A DNA stretch of 64,000 bases from Bacteroidota bacterium (GTDB taxonomy: Bacteria > Bacteroidota > Bacteroidia > Flavobacteriales > Weeksellaceae). The stretch spans positions 62,001 to 126,000 of the forward strand of contig JAFDZI010000005.1 of the NCBI GenBank assembly GCA_018266955.1, written 5' to 3'. Below, in pieces: positions 25,234 through 34,531 of this stretch (position 1 is the stretch's first letter; each line of letters opens with the position of its first letter). The notes beneath the pieces are model-generated. The model worked only from the letters and a program-made list of their open reading frames with translations, searched no databases and was not told where the DNA came from. Made by a program: the position numbers and the translations under genes.

Positions 25234-26241
25234 ATGAACATCAAAGAAATAATACAACAAAAAATAAATAATAAAACCAAGCCTCTAGGTTCTCTTGGGC
25301 AATTGGAATCTTTAGCAATGCAAATTGCAATGGTACAAAAAACAGACACACCAAAGTTGATCAAACCTAACATCGTCGTATTTGCAGCAGATCATGGGAT
25401 AGCCTCCGAAGGAGTTAGTGCATATCCTGCAGAAGTTACCCCGCAAATGGTGTACAATTTCCTAAATGGTGGAGCTGCCATTAATGTTTTTTGCAAACAA
25501 AATGGAATTAATCTTTCCGTGGTCGATTCTGGGGTTAATGCGGATTTTAATGAAACAGATCTTGTGATACGACATAAAATAGCATACGGCACTCGGTCTT
25601 TTTTGAGCGATCGAGCGATGGATTATGAACAACTAATGCAATGTTTTTCTTATTCAGAAAAGTTAATTCGGTCAATTGCATTAGAGGGTTGTACCGTGAT
25701 TGGTTTTGGAGAAATGGGCATCGGGAATACTTCTTCAGCAGCACTCATTGTACATTCTTTGTCATCTCTAAGTTTAGAACAATCTGTAGGACGAGGAACA
25801 GGAATGGATAATGATGGGTTGAAGCGTAAATTGGAAATTCTTCAGAAGGCCAAAGATTTTCATGGCTCTATTGAAGATCCTCTCTTGGTGCTCCAAACTT
25901 ACGGTGGGTTTGAAGTAGCACAGATGACTGCTGCTATGTTGGAAGCTTATAGAAATGGAATGTTGATAATGGTGGATGGGTATATTGCGAGTGCTGCATT
26001 TTTGGTGGCTTACAAAATAAATCCCAATATTTTAGGCTCTGCCGTATTTTGCCACTGTAGTCAAGAAAACGGACATAGGATTTTGTTGAAAGAACTGGGA
26101 GTAACGGCTATGTTGGATTTAGAGCTAAGACTTGGGGAAGGTACAGGGTGTGCATTGGCTTATCCTCTATTACAGGCGGCGGTTAATTTTTTGAACGAAA
26201 TGGCTAGTTTTGAAACGGCAGGAGTAAGCAATAAAGCATAA
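25234..26241 (+). CDS. cobT: Nicotinate-nucleotide--dimethylbenzimidazole phosphoribosyltransferase
   Basis: A 335-residue enzyme that makes alpha-ribazole phosphate, the lower-ligand nucleotide of cobalamin, from 5,6-dimethylbenzimidazole and nicotinate mononucleotide. Motifs: KTKPLGSLGQLESLA (about 15-29), FAADHGIASEGVSAYP (about 50-65), GFGEMGIGNTSSAA (about 156-169) and the catalytic-region Glu near the C-terminus (RLGEGTGCALAYPL). First gene of a tight cobT-cobS-cobC run. No cobalamin riboswitch is visible in the 72-bp gap after topA, and no cobU gene is present here. Confidence 0.95.
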   Translation: MNIKEIIQQKINNKTKPLGSLGQLESLAMQIAMVQKTDTPKLIKPNIVVFAADHGIASEGVSAYPAEVTPQMVYNFLNGGAAINVFCKQNGINLSVVDSGVNADFNETDLVIRHKIAYGTRSFLSDRAMDYEQLMQCFSYSEKLIRSIALEGCTVIGFGEMGIGNTSSAALIVHSLSSLSLEQSVGRGTGMDNDGLKRKLEILQKAKDFHGSIEDPLLVLQTYGGFEVAQMTAAMLEAYRNGMLIMVDGYIASAAFLVAYKINPNILGSAVFCHCSQENGHRILLKELGVTAMLDLELRLGEGTGCALAYPLLQAAVNFLNEMASFETAGVSNKA

Positions 26242-26242
26242 A

Positions 26243-27028
26243 ATGAAAAGAGAATTAGATATTTTAATCACTGCTTTTATTTTCTTTACCAGAATCCCTT
26301 TGAAAACAATTGGGGAGTATAAGGAAGAAAACCTCAATCGTTGTACTCGATATTTTCCAATAGTAGGCTGGTTTGTTGGAGCGGTTTCTTTTTTGGTGTT
26401 TTATCTTTGCTCGTTTTTGTTTAGTCCGACTATTTCTGTTTCATTTTCTATATTGGTAGGGATATTAATTACGGGTGCTTTTCATGAAGATGGTTTGGGA
26501 GATGTTTTTGATGGATTTGGAGGAGGTTGGACTAAAACTAAAATTTTAAATATAATGAAGGACAGTAGGCTTGGAACCTACGGTACACTTGCTTTGGTCT
26601 TTATGATGTTGCTTAAATTTTATGCATTGTCAGAGTTGGTTCTCTATTTTTCTGGACAGTGGGTTTTTCTTTTTTTAGTTTTTGTTAACTATCATACTAC
26701 TTCCCGAGTTGCCGGAATAATAGTAAGTTTTCTCATCCCTTATTCTAGGGAAGATGAAAGCAGTAAAAGCAAGCCTTTAGCTAAATCTTTTACTTGGAAA
26801 GAGGTTGTTATGGTTTTACTATTTGGTGGGATTCCATTTGTTTTTTTAATCGATTATTCTTCGCTCTACCTTTTGATAATTCCTGTATTGATGTCCGTAG
26901 TAGTATATGCCAGATACTATTTCATGAAATGGATAGATGGCTATACTGGAGATTGTCTTGGCGCGGTAGAGCAATTTTCTGAGTTATTTTTTTTATTGTC
27001 ACTATTGGCGTTATGCAAGTTTATTTAA
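26243..27028 (+). CDS. cobS: Adenosylcobinamide-GDP ribazoletransferase (cobalamin synthase)
   Basis: A 261-residue membrane enzyme that joins adenosylcobinamide-GDP with alpha-ribazole (phosphate). It shows about six helices and the metal-binding signature FHEDGLGDVFDGFGGGWT (about 80-97), plus MKDSRLGTYG and, near the end, DGYTGDCLGAVEQ. It starts one base after cobT and overlaps cobC by 16 bp, so the three are translated together. Its substrate requires CobU/CobP, which must be encoded elsewhere. Confidence 0.95.
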   Translation: MKRELDILITAFIFFTRIPLKTIGEYKEENLNRCTRYFPIVGWFVGAVSFLVFYLCSFLFSPTISVSFSILVGILITGAFHEDGLGDVFDGFGGGWTKTKILNIMKDSRLGTYGTLALVFMMLLKFYALSELVLYFSGQWVFLFLVFVNYHTTSRVAGIIVSFLIPYSREDESSKSKPLAKSFTWKEVVMVLLFGGIPFVFLIDYSSLYLLIIPVLMSVVVYARYYFMKWIDGYTGDCLGAVEQFSELFFLLSLLALCKFI

Positions 27029-27561
27029 TTAGACATACCGAGGTCTCTGTATCGGATGGTTTGTGCTACGGAAAATTGGATGTTCCATTGAAAGAAAATT
27101 TTCTTGAAGATTTTATTAAAATTCGTAATAAATTACCTGTTAACATAGAAAAGGTGTTGACAAGTCCAAGCAGCCGATGTGTGAAGTTGGCAAATTATCT
27201 TAACGATCATCCAGTACTTGATCGTCGATTGTTAGAAATGAATTTCGGAGATTGGGAGGGAAAACATTGGTCAGAAATTGATGCGCAATCATGGTTTGAT
27301 GATTATGTGAACCAACCAACTCCAGATGGGGAATCCTTCGTTCAATTATATCATCGGGTACAAAGTTTTTTGATGGATTTGAGAGAATTAAATGGAAAAT
27401 CGGTTGTTATTATTACACATGCTGGGGTGATTCGGTGTATTTTGGCATTAATTCTTAATGTTCCACTTGAGCATGTCTTTAAATTAAAAATTCATTTTGG
27501 ACAGGTTATTACAATGGAAATTAATGACAATCCTGCACTAGATATGATTGATTTTCTGTAA
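27013..27561 (+). CDS. cobC: Alpha-ribazole phosphatase, histidine phosphatase family
   Basis: A 182-residue phosphoglycerate-mutase-like phosphatase. The catalytic RHTE is at residues 7-10, with TSPSSRCVKLA (about 51-61), the acid region EMNFGDWEG (about 76-84) and the second catalytic His in ITHAGVIRCIL (about 135-145). The family alone would be general, but its overlap with cobS assigns it to removing the phosphate from alpha-ribazole phosphate or adenosylcobalamin phosphate. Confidence 0.9.
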   Translation: MQVYLIRHTEVSVSDGLCYGKLDVPLKENFLEDFIKIRNKLPVNIEKVLTSPSSRCVKLANYLNDHPVLDRRLLEMNFGDWEGKHWSEIDAQSWFDDYVNQPTPDGESFVQLYHRVQSFLMDLRELNGKSVVIITHAGVIRCILALILNVPLEHVFKLKIHFGQVITMEINDNPALDMIDFL

Positions 27562-27826
27562 GATGTTGCTCTGCTGTTTTATTTTTCATTGTTTTTTTTG
27601 GGGTCTCCATCTGTATTTGATGTTGATATTTTTTTTAATCAAATGTTCGATGGTTGATGAAATTCGTTTATTTATCAATGTTTGTGGATATATTGTTTGT
27701 TTTTTTTAGTTGGGTTAACATGGTTATTACAAATAATTAATCTATTTGATTGCTATTATTTCAAAAAAATACTTTAAAAAATATTAAATTTTATTGTGTA
27801 ATTCATTATTATTGTCTATAATTGCT

Positions 27827-27853
27827 TTGTGAAAATGTGAATTATTTTCACAA
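27827..27853. repeat. Inverted repeat, possible operator or hairpin
   Basis: TTGTGAAAAT and ATTTTCACAA are perfect complements separated by 7 bases. Such a symmetric site in a long leader may bind a regulator; no T tract follows, so it is not a terminator. Confidence 0.5.
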
Positions 27854-27864
27854 TACACAATGCT

Positions 27865-27908
27865 GATGTTGAAAAATTTATTATTAAAGCAATAATAAAA
27901 TTTTTAAC
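27865..27908 (+). repeat. Leader direct repeat, upstream copy
   Basis: It matches 28059-28100 with a few indels. Each copy contains a near-perfect or perfect hairpin with arm AAATTTATTATT. After this copy the similarity continues as TGAAGAGAATAG versus TGAAGAAAATAG, the start of the real gene, so it looks like a relic of a duplicated gene start. Confidence 0.65.
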
Positions 27909-28058
27909 TTTTTTGAAGAGAATAGAAACCATAGAAATTACTCCATCCTTTATGTTCTGTAAAGGATACCATCATTAAAGTTATTATTTTTTATTTGAGA
28001 CATTCATAGAATGGCTTTGGGTATAGAGATGTGCCTATATTAAACTAAACGCAAAACC

Positions 28059-28100
28059 GATGTGAAAAAATTTATTATTAAATCAATAATAAATTTTAAC
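28059..28100 (+). repeat. Leader direct repeat, downstream copy next to the ATG
   Basis: It holds a perfect 12-bp hairpin, AAATTTATTATT and AATAATAAATTT with a 5-base loop, ending a few bases before ATG 28103. In mRNA this would cover the translation start region. Confidence 0.65.
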
Positions 28101-28102
28101 TA

Positions 28103-31100
28103 ATGAAGAAAATAGTACTTATTCTTGCTTTGGCTGGTGTTGAGCTATCTGCTCAAACCATCGATTACAAAAAAGCACCCAATAGCTATATTTATGATAT
28201 GGCATTGGCACAATCCAACAACTATGGTGGCTTGTATATCCCTGTAAAAAAGGCCTATGAAATGTGGGCGAACTATGCGTATTTAAAAACCAATGGTATT
28301 TCGATTCCTATTCCTGCGGGAGCGCAATCGGCATCTTTATATTGGGAAGATAACCCAGGGCTTGTTTCCAATGTGGAAATAGAAGCAGGGGCGACTCCGG
28401 ATTTGTCCAGAATTAAAGTAAACATCAGAAAGGCTAAAAAATCAGGAAATGCAGTTATTGCCTTCAAGGTAAACGGGCAAATTTATTGGAGTTGGCATGT
28501 TTGGGTAACCGACGATCCTAGTAATGGTGTTGCTTATGCACAAGACTTTGAAACAGATGTTAACGGTCAGCCTTTTTCAGTTCAATATATGGATAGAAAT
28601 CTAGGAGCTACTGCAGCTAGTTTTCTAGGAAACGACTGGCAAAAATCCGGTGGGCTTTTATACCAATGGGGAAGGAAGGATCCTTTTCCTAGCTTGGTGT
28701 ACAAAGACAACGATTTCTACGAAATATCTGGAGAAGTTGGAACTTTAAGACACAAGCAAATAGATGCAACGAATACCATTGCTGTTAAACAAAGGGAATT
28801 TAATGAAATTGAAAAAAATATTCAAGATGCAGTTAAAAACCCTTTAACCTATATTATCAATACAGATGCTACTGGTAATTGGTTTTCTAATAGCCGGTAT
28901 AAAGTTGCCGGGACAAGTCCAAATTATACCAACTGGGATTTGTGGTCGGACAATGCAAAAGGAGGCAATAGTAATGCTAATAGTTCCAGCACAACATTGA
29001 AAAGTGAAAGCAGATCCTATGAGTTGAAATCTGAATTGGATCCATGTCCTAATGGTTGGCGTGTACCGTCTTATTACGGTAGAGAAACTCAGAATAATAA
29101 CTTGGCTTTCTTTGGGCGAAAAGATTGGAACAATAGCGATTCTAATGTGGCGACAAGACAATTGTTTCCCGATAGTCAAAATGCGCAATTATCAGGGGTT
29201 AAAGTCTATCCAGGATTAGGTGTAGATTTTGAAGAAGCGGATAATGGAGGGAGAAACTTAGGAAATGTTCCTATTGCGGGTACTTATGTTTATTATCCTA
29301 ATTCCGTTGCGCCCAATGCTCCAGTGGGAATTACTTACCAAGATCAGGGTGCTGTAACGGGTATTTGGAGTGCCACTTATGGCTATGATGGTGCTCGATT
29401 GTTCTCCTTAATTTCAGATCCATTAAGAACGAACACATTGGTTGGATTGCATGCTTTGTATAACAATCAGACCAATCCGACAAAAGCAGGAAATTCTGTG
29501 CGTTGTATGCGGGATCCTAATTTGTCGAAAATTGGGAATTTTACTACCGCTTATGTAACGGAATCAAGAGAGAATTATACCAAAGGTTTGCAAAATCCTA
29601 ACTCTTATTTGTCCACAGATGGATCTGCAATTATTATTCCCGTGAGTAAAGCTTTTGCTGTACACAACCAATATCTTTCGGAACAAGGAATGTTGGATTC
29701 TGATGCGTTGGTGTCCAAAGTTTTGTGGACAACCAATCCTAATTTGGTGCAAAGCATACAGATTGTTCCTACTTCTTATGATCCTAGAGATTCTAATATT
29801 GTGGTTCAATTAAATCCGAACGAAAAAGGAAATGCAGTTGTTTCACTGCACAACAATGACACTACATCTAGCGCCTATTGGAGTTGGTTAATTTGGGCTC
29901 CGGAAGAAAATCCAAGTTCAGTTTCTTATTTAACGGAAGCCAATCTCAATGCTCAGTATAATTTTGTGAATCCTACCAAAAGTACTTTGCCTCCTTTGGC
30001 AACCACTTTTATGGACAGAAATCTCGGTGCTATAAAATCGATGCCTTCACAATTGGATGCTGCAACAGCAGATTTAGCCCAAGGGTTACACTACCAATGG
30101 GGAAGAAAAGATCCGATTCCGGCATTTAACCAAAGAGGAGCAGGAACGCAAACTATTTATATAGGCTCAGAAAACTCCTCTGCGAATGGTATTCTTAATT
30201 ATACAGCTATAAATGCAGCGGAGTATGAAAATACCATGGCGGTTCCTTATGCGAATTATGCTTTAAATTTTGGAACTAGTTTTGAAAAAACAAAAACCAG
30301 CATTTTATTTTCTGTACAAAATCCAATGAAATACATGTACCAAACAGGTGTGGGAACTTTGTATAATGGTGGAAATCACTATTCGAATGATTTAAATCAA
30401 GTGAGAGATTGGGTTTCTTCCGATAGAGGACAAGCCCAAGAAAGATGGGGACATGGTACCACTAAATCCGTGTACGATCCTTGTCCACTAGGTTGGAGAG
30501 TACCAGATACTAGTTTTACGAATTTGTATTCTGGCTCCAAAGGAAACTCGCCTTGGTACAATGGTTATGTGAATGACGCTACAGGAAAACAAGGAATTAT
30601 TCAAGATCAATGGTATGATGTTGCTGGTTCTTATCTGGGTTCTAATGTAGGAGGGAGAGGTTGGTCTTTTCAAAATTCCTTATACAAAATAGGTAATTTT
30701 GCCAATGATGGTATTCGAGGTGAACTCGGAGGCAAAAGCATTTCTATGGATAGATCTGGCGTGTGGACTTCTTCTATGGCGGATATGAGAACGGGTTATG
30801 CTTTGGCAATGCAGTTTCAGAACAATAATAATAAAATGCAAACAGCAACGGGAGTTTATCCACAAGCTGCTATGGGAGTTCGATGTGCAAAAGATGAAAA
30901 CCGATTGCTCGGAGTACCAGTGGCGAATATTCCTGTGAGTAATCCTGGAGGGACACTTGGGACCAACGAAACAGTATCGGACAGAGATGGAGTGCAGGTA
31001 TATCCTAACCCTTTTCATTCGGAAATTAATGTTAATAATAAGCAATTTAGAACATTTGAGATGTTCGATGCTTCTGGCAAAATGGTGCTTTCTGGTGATT

Positions 31101-31207
31101 TAAAAGATGGGAAAATATATGCCGCCCATTTACAAAATGGAATTTATATTCTGAAATTAATGACCAACAATGGTACAATAGAAGTGAAAAAAGTAATTAA
31201 AAATTAG
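28103..31207 (+). CDS. T9SS-secreted surface protein with two tandem FISUMP-like units
   Basis: A 1034-residue secreted protein with a short signal peptide (to about residue 18, LSAQ) and a type IX secretion C-terminal domain (VQVYPNPFHSEINV, about 968-981, ending in ENGIYILKL-like NGIYILKLM and KKVIKN). The body is one ~460-residue unit present twice (about 25-475 and 485-935). Each unit has a beta-rich part ending YWSWHVW or YWSWLIW, then MDRNLGA, YQWGRKDP and DPCP-x-GWRVP, the Fibrobacter succinogenes major paralogous (FISUMP) pattern. It is probably a surface adhesin or binding protein; the ligand is unknown. It should need the T9SS machinery encoded elsewhere. Confidence 0.88.
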   Translation: MKKIVLILALAGVELSAQTIDYKKAPNSYIYDMALAQSNNYGGLYIPVKKAYEMWANYAYLKTNGISIPIPAGAQSASLYWEDNPGLVSNVEIEAGATPDLSRIKVNIRKAKKSGNAVIAFKVNGQIYWSWHVWVTDDPSNGVAYAQDFETDVNGQPFSVQYMDRNLGATAASFLGNDWQKSGGLLYQWGRKDPFPSLVYKDNDFYEISGEVGTLRHKQIDATNTIAVKQREFNEIEKNIQDAVKNPLTYIINTDATGNWFSNSRYKVAGTSPNYTNWDLWSDNAKGGNSNANSSSTTLKSESRSYELKSELDPCPNGWRVPSYYGRETQNNNLAFFGRKDWNNSDSNVATRQLFPDSQNAQLSGVKVYPGLGVDFEEADNGGRNLGNVPIAGTYVYYPNSVAPNAPVGITYQDQGAVTGIWSATYGYDGARLFSLISDPLRTNTLVGLHALYNNQTNPTKAGNSVRCMRDPNLSKIGNFTTAYVTESRENYTKGLQNPNSYLSTDGSAIIIPVSKAFAVHNQYLSEQGMLDSDALVSKVLWTTNPNLVQSIQIVPTSYDPRDSNIVVQLNPNEKGNAVVSLHNNDTTSSAYWSWLIWAPEENPSSVSYLTEANLNAQYNFVNPTKSTLPPLATTFMDRNLGAIKSMPSQLDAATADLAQGLHYQWGRKDPIPAFNQRGAGTQTIYIGSENSSANGILNYTAINAAEYENTMAVPYANYALNFGTSFEKTKTSILFSVQNPMKYMYQTGVGTLYNGGNHYSNDLNQVRDWVSSDRGQAQERWGHGTTKSVYDPCPLGWRVPDTSFTNLYSGSKGNSPWYNGYVNDATGKQGIIQDQWYDVAGSYLGSNVGGRGWSFQNSLYKIGNFANDGIRGELGGKSISMDRSGVWTSSMADMRTGYALAMQFQNNNNKMQTATGVYPQAAMGVRCAKDENRLLGVPVANIPVSNPGGTLGTNETVSDRDGVQVYPNPFHSEINVNNKQFRTFEMFDASGKMVLSGDLKDGKIYAAHLQNGIYILKLMTNNGTIEVKKVIKN

Positions 31208-31231
31208 CATTTACAATTGTTTTTAAATAAA

Positions 31232-31259
31232 AAAGGCACAGGTTTCTGTGCCTTTTTTT
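31232..31259 (+). terminator. Terminator after the T9SS protein
   Basis: Perfect 10-bp stem AAAGGCACAG (31232-31241) with CTGTGCCTTT (31246-31255), loop of 4, followed by T residues. Confidence 0.85.
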
Positions 31260-31293
31260 GTATGTTTGCTTTAGTGTATTTATTCCTTTCTAT

Positions 31294-32358
31294 ATGAATT
31301 TTAATGACTTTATTATACCTCCACCAACCATTGAAGTGGAGCCATGGCAATTAGGCTCGTTACTGACCCAAGACATAGAAGCTGGAACCATTGTTCTAAT
31401 TTTTGTTTCCGATTATCGTGGAGCTGGGTATAGTGCTGAAAGTATTCTCTTTTCCGGTCTTAGGAAAAAATTATATCGCTTATCCAAATCGGATTTTCAC
31501 ACGAAAATATGCGATTTAGGTGATTTGGTCTCCTGTAAAACCCTGCAGGATACACATTATTTCTTACAAGAAACCCTATTGACCTGCCATCAACTAAAAG
31601 CGATTCCAATTGTGATAGGCGGGGGAAATGATATTTCGTATTCACTTTTCAATGCGCTCCATGCCGAAAATAAAACCATTAATTTCACTCAGATTTCTCC
31701 AATGATTTCTTTGTCGGATGAGGGTGAGGAGATTTCTGATGCTAATTTTTTAGCTAAAATTTTAGGCATTCCAGATTTTTCTATTGGTCAATATAATTTT
31801 TTAGGACTTCAAAGGCATGCACAAGACAAGGAGGCGATGCGCTTGTTGAAAGATGTGGATTTTGAAGTTGTTCCATTGTCCAAAATGATGGATACGACAA
31901 GTAGTGTAGAGCCTTATTTTAGAAAAGCAGATTTGGTAACGCTTAATTGTGATGCGGTGGAGAGTTTTGCTGAACCCTTTTCCTTGCATCCTCAAGTTAA
32001 TGGACTGAATAGGCGAGAAATTTGTGCTTATATGAAAGAAATTGGACTTTCTGGCCAGTTAAAATCTGTAGGTATTTTTAATTTTAATTTTTATGAAAAA
32101 AGCTATCTGAACCAGCAACTTTTGTCGCAAATGCTATGGTATTTATTAGAGGGAATTAATATACAAATGACACATCCTAAAAACAATCCTTTAGAACAAT
32201 ATGTTGTCGTGTTGGGGTATCAGACATATACATTTCAGAGAGATGTATTTAAAGATTTGTGGTATTTTGGAGAGGGTGATGTAGCGCAATGCAAACCATG
32301 TTCTAAAGAGGATTATGAACAAGCCAAAAAAGGTTTTCTCAATCAAAGATTTTTATAA
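31294..32358 (+). CDS. Arginase/formimidoylglutamase-fold protein with degenerate metal site
   Basis: A 354-residue member of the ureohydrolase family group found in Flavobacteriia near topA. Fold marks are VFVSDYRGAGYSAES, IVIGGGNDISYSLF (about 109-122) and a late SVGIFNFNFYE. The metal ligands of true arginases are mostly absent: the GGGHD or GGDHS histidine is Asn (GGGND), no DAHxD is seen, and the DxD of the last motif reads LNCDAVES. I infer it is not a normal manganese hydrolase. ATG 31294 is chosen because the ATG 12 codons earlier lies in the terminator T run. Confidence 0.7.
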   Translation: MNFNDFIIPPPTIEVEPWQLGSLLTQDIEAGTIVLIFVSDYRGAGYSAESILFSGLRKKLYRLSKSDFHTKICDLGDLVSCKTLQDTHYFLQETLLTCHQLKAIPIVIGGGNDISYSLFNALHAENKTINFTQISPMISLSDEGEEISDANFLAKILGIPDFSIGQYNFLGLQRHAQDKEAMRLLKDVDFEVVPLSKMMDTTSSVEPYFRKADLVTLNCDAVESFAEPFSLHPQVNGLNRREICAYMKEIGLSGQLKSVGIFNFNFYEKSYLNQQLLSQMLWYLLEGINIQMTHPKNNPLEQYVVVLGYQTYTFQRDVFKDLWYFGEGDVAQCKPCSKEDYEQAKKGFLNQRFL

Positions 32359-32376
32359 AAATAAATCACAATCTTT

Positions 32377-33378
32377 ATGCAAAAACAACCTTTAGTGTCG
32401 GCGATCGTTCCGGTTTATAATGTAGCTCCTTATTTAGAGAAATGTTTGAATTCTCTTGTCAATCAGGATTTACAAGATATAGAAATCATCGTTGTAAATG
32501 ATGGAAGTACGGACAATTCTCAGTCCATCATCGATGATTTCCAACTGAAATATCCGCACAAAATTAAATCCTATGCTAAGGCGAATGGTGGGCTAAGTGA
32601 TGCGAGAAATTTTGGTCTGAATAAAGCTTGTGGGAATTACATAGGCTTTGTGGATAGCGACGATTATGTGACTACCAAGATGTATAGGGAAATGTACACT
32701 TTGGCGGTTAAGCACAATGCAGACATGGTGATTTGTAATTTGCAAAAAATTGATGAAAATGGAAATGTGATTCAAAAACTCACTCAGATACCCAATTTGC
32801 CAGAAAGTATTGATGTTGCCAAGCATATTTCTCTTTTTTCGGATTTAAGTTACTTTGCGTGTAATAAATTATTTAAAAAAGAACTTTTTCAACAGGCTAA
32901 ATTTCAGAAAGATTTGCATTTTGAAGACATACAGCTTGTTCCTCAATTATTGCTCAAATGCTCTATTGTTGCTCAAACCCAGGCTTATCATTATCAATAT
33001 TTGGAAAGGGTGAATTCAATTTCCAAAACACATACCACCAAAGGTTTGGATATACTAAAGGCAGTAGAAGATGTCTCTCATGCATTTAGGCAATCTCAAT
33101 ACAAGCATCATGAAAAAGCTTTGAAAAACTTTCAAATCTTAGAAGGGGTCTATACTTATTTAGCCTATTTGGCATTTGTAAAAAAAGAAGACGATTACCA
33201 AATGATGTCCCAACAATTGAGAAAATTCATCAAAGAAAATGGGATAAAATTTAAAGAAATTTTAACATATACTCGTTTTGGTCAGAATTATCTGTTATCT
33301 TTGCCTTTGAGAAAAAAAATTTACTACTTATTGTACTTCTTCCATCAGGAAAGCTTGCTAAGAAGATTATTAAGGTAA
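32377..33378 (+). CDS. Family 2 glycosyltransferase
   Basis: A 333-residue GT2 enzyme, first gene of the exopolysaccharide run. The GT-A fold is clear: SAIVPVYNVAPYLEKCLNSL (about 8-27), IEIIVVNDGSTDNSQ (about 35-49), NGGLSDARNFGLNKA (about 70-84) and the DxD motif in FVDSDDYVT (about 91-99). No membrane helix is obvious. It should add one sugar to the growing lipid-linked repeat unit; donor and acceptor cannot be told. It is the only typical repeat-unit glycosyltransferase in this run. Confidence 0.9.
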   Translation: MQKQPLVSAIVPVYNVAPYLEKCLNSLVNQDLQDIEIIVVNDGSTDNSQSIIDDFQLKYPHKIKSYAKANGGLSDARNFGLNKACGNYIGFVDSDDYVTTKMYREMYTLAVKHNADMVICNLQKIDENGNVIQKLTQIPNLPESIDVAKHISLFSDLSYFACNKLFKKELFQQAKFQKDLHFEDIQLVPQLLLKCSIVAQTQAYHYQYLERVNSISKTHTTKGLDILKAVEDVSHAFRQSQYKHHEKALKNFQILEGVYTYLAYLAFVKKEDDYQMMSQQLRKFIKENGIKFKEILTYTRFGQNYLLSLPLRKKIYYLLYFFHQESLLRRLLR

Positions 33379-33394
33379 CAAAAACACAACCTCG

Positions 33395-34528
33395 ATGCAT
33401 ATTCTACATCCGATTTTCATCGTTATATTTCTGTTTCTTGCTATTGCAAGTTACTATGAGGTATTTCGTTTGGAAAAAAAGCAACCCATATTTCCTTGGA
33501 TTGCCGGAATATTGATGTTGATTGCCGTAGGATTCAGAATTAATGTTGGCGCCGACTATCCGGTGTACAAACAATTATTTACCGATTTTTCCATTTATGT
33601 TAATTATTCCGATGTATGGGATAAGGCTCTTTTTATTCCTAATAAACTCGAAATAGAATGGCTTTTTGTATTAATTAATAAAGTTGTTTTTAATCTAGGT
33701 TTCCCTTTCTATATTGTCACCTTCATTATGGCTTTAATTGCTATAGGGCTGAAGTTTACTACAATATACGAAAATGTAGAATTCCCAGCACTGGCCTTAT
33801 TGTTTTACTTCATGCCTATTATGTTTTTCGAAGACAGTGGACAGATGCGACAAGGGATTGGGATAGCAATCAGTGTTTATTCATTCAAGTATATTAAAAG
33901 CCGAGAATTATGGAAGTTTTTGGTTCTTATTTACTTCGCATTGGCTTTTCACAAAACAAGTATCGTCTTTTTACCTGCCTATTGGTTGGTAAGAATTCCT
34001 ATGAATTCTCAAAGGATATTTTGGGTGCTGGTTATTGCGCTAATTACTTCTCCACTAGAATTGTACCGTTTGGGAGGTGATTTATTTACTTCGGTTACAC
34101 CACAGGAAATTTCTGGTGCATATACCGGGTATTTGGACGATAGGTATTACGGTACCGAAGTAGAAACCGGATTAAATGATATTGTAAAGTTGGTATGGAT
34201 TTTTATCCTTATTCGGTATGATAGGAAAGGTTGTGAAGAGGTTTGGTGGTATGAGTATATGCGAAATTTAGCTGTTTTTGGAATGGCATTGTTCTATTTT
34301 TTTAGGGCCAACGAAATTTTCGCAGTTCGTTTACCAGGAGCCTATATGTTTTTTGTAGCAATGTTTTGTTTACCCAATTTGGTGTATGCAGTGCAAGATA
34401 GATACAAGCAGATTTTGTATCTGTTATTTATGACCTATTTTACAATGATGTTTTTCTATTTTGGTAATGGAAATGGTTTTAGAGGTGGTTTTACCTCTGA
34501 TAGGTATCAAAATGCATTATGGAAATAA
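33395..34528 (+). CDS. EpsG/Wzy-like polysaccharide polymerase
   Basis: A 377-residue membrane protein with about ten helices. It shows the EpsG-family pattern: ILMLIAVGFRINVGADYPVYKQLF near residues 32-55 (R-x-x-x-G-x-D-Y-x-x-Y), then EIEWLFVLINK and DSGQMRQGIGIAIS. Such proteins polymerise repeat units of exopolysaccharide or capsule in the outer leaflet of the inner membrane. Position between the glycosyltransferase and the WecA-like gene supports this. The gap to the next gene is 3 bp. Confidence 0.85.
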   Translation: MHILHPIFIVIFLFLAIASYYEVFRLEKKQPIFPWIAGILMLIAVGFRINVGADYPVYKQLFTDFSIYVNYSDVWDKALFIPNKLEIEWLFVLINKVVFNLGFPFYIVTFIMALIAIGLKFTTIYENVEFPALALLFYFMPIMFFEDSGQMRQGIGIAISVYSFKYIKSRELWKFLVLIYFALAFHKTSIVFLPAYWLVRIPMNSQRIFWVLVIALITSPLELYRLGGDLFTSVTPQEISGAYTGYLDDRYYGTEVETGLNDIVKLVWIFILIRYDRKGCEEVWWYEYMRNLAVFGMALFYFFRANEIFAVRLPGAYMFFVAMFCLPNLVYAVQDRYKQILYLLFMTYFTMMFFYFGNGNGFRGGFTSDRYQNALWK

Positions 34529-34531
34529 ATT

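Larger units (their letters stand above)
27562..28102. other. 541-bp AT-rich intergenic region
   Basis: No gene is seen. It contains a perfect 10-bp inverted repeat (27827-27853), and a ~42-bp unit present twice (27865-27908 and 28059-28100), the second directly before the ATG of the T9SS protein. No convincing TAnnTTTG promoter was found and no terminator for the cob operon. Confidence 0.6.
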
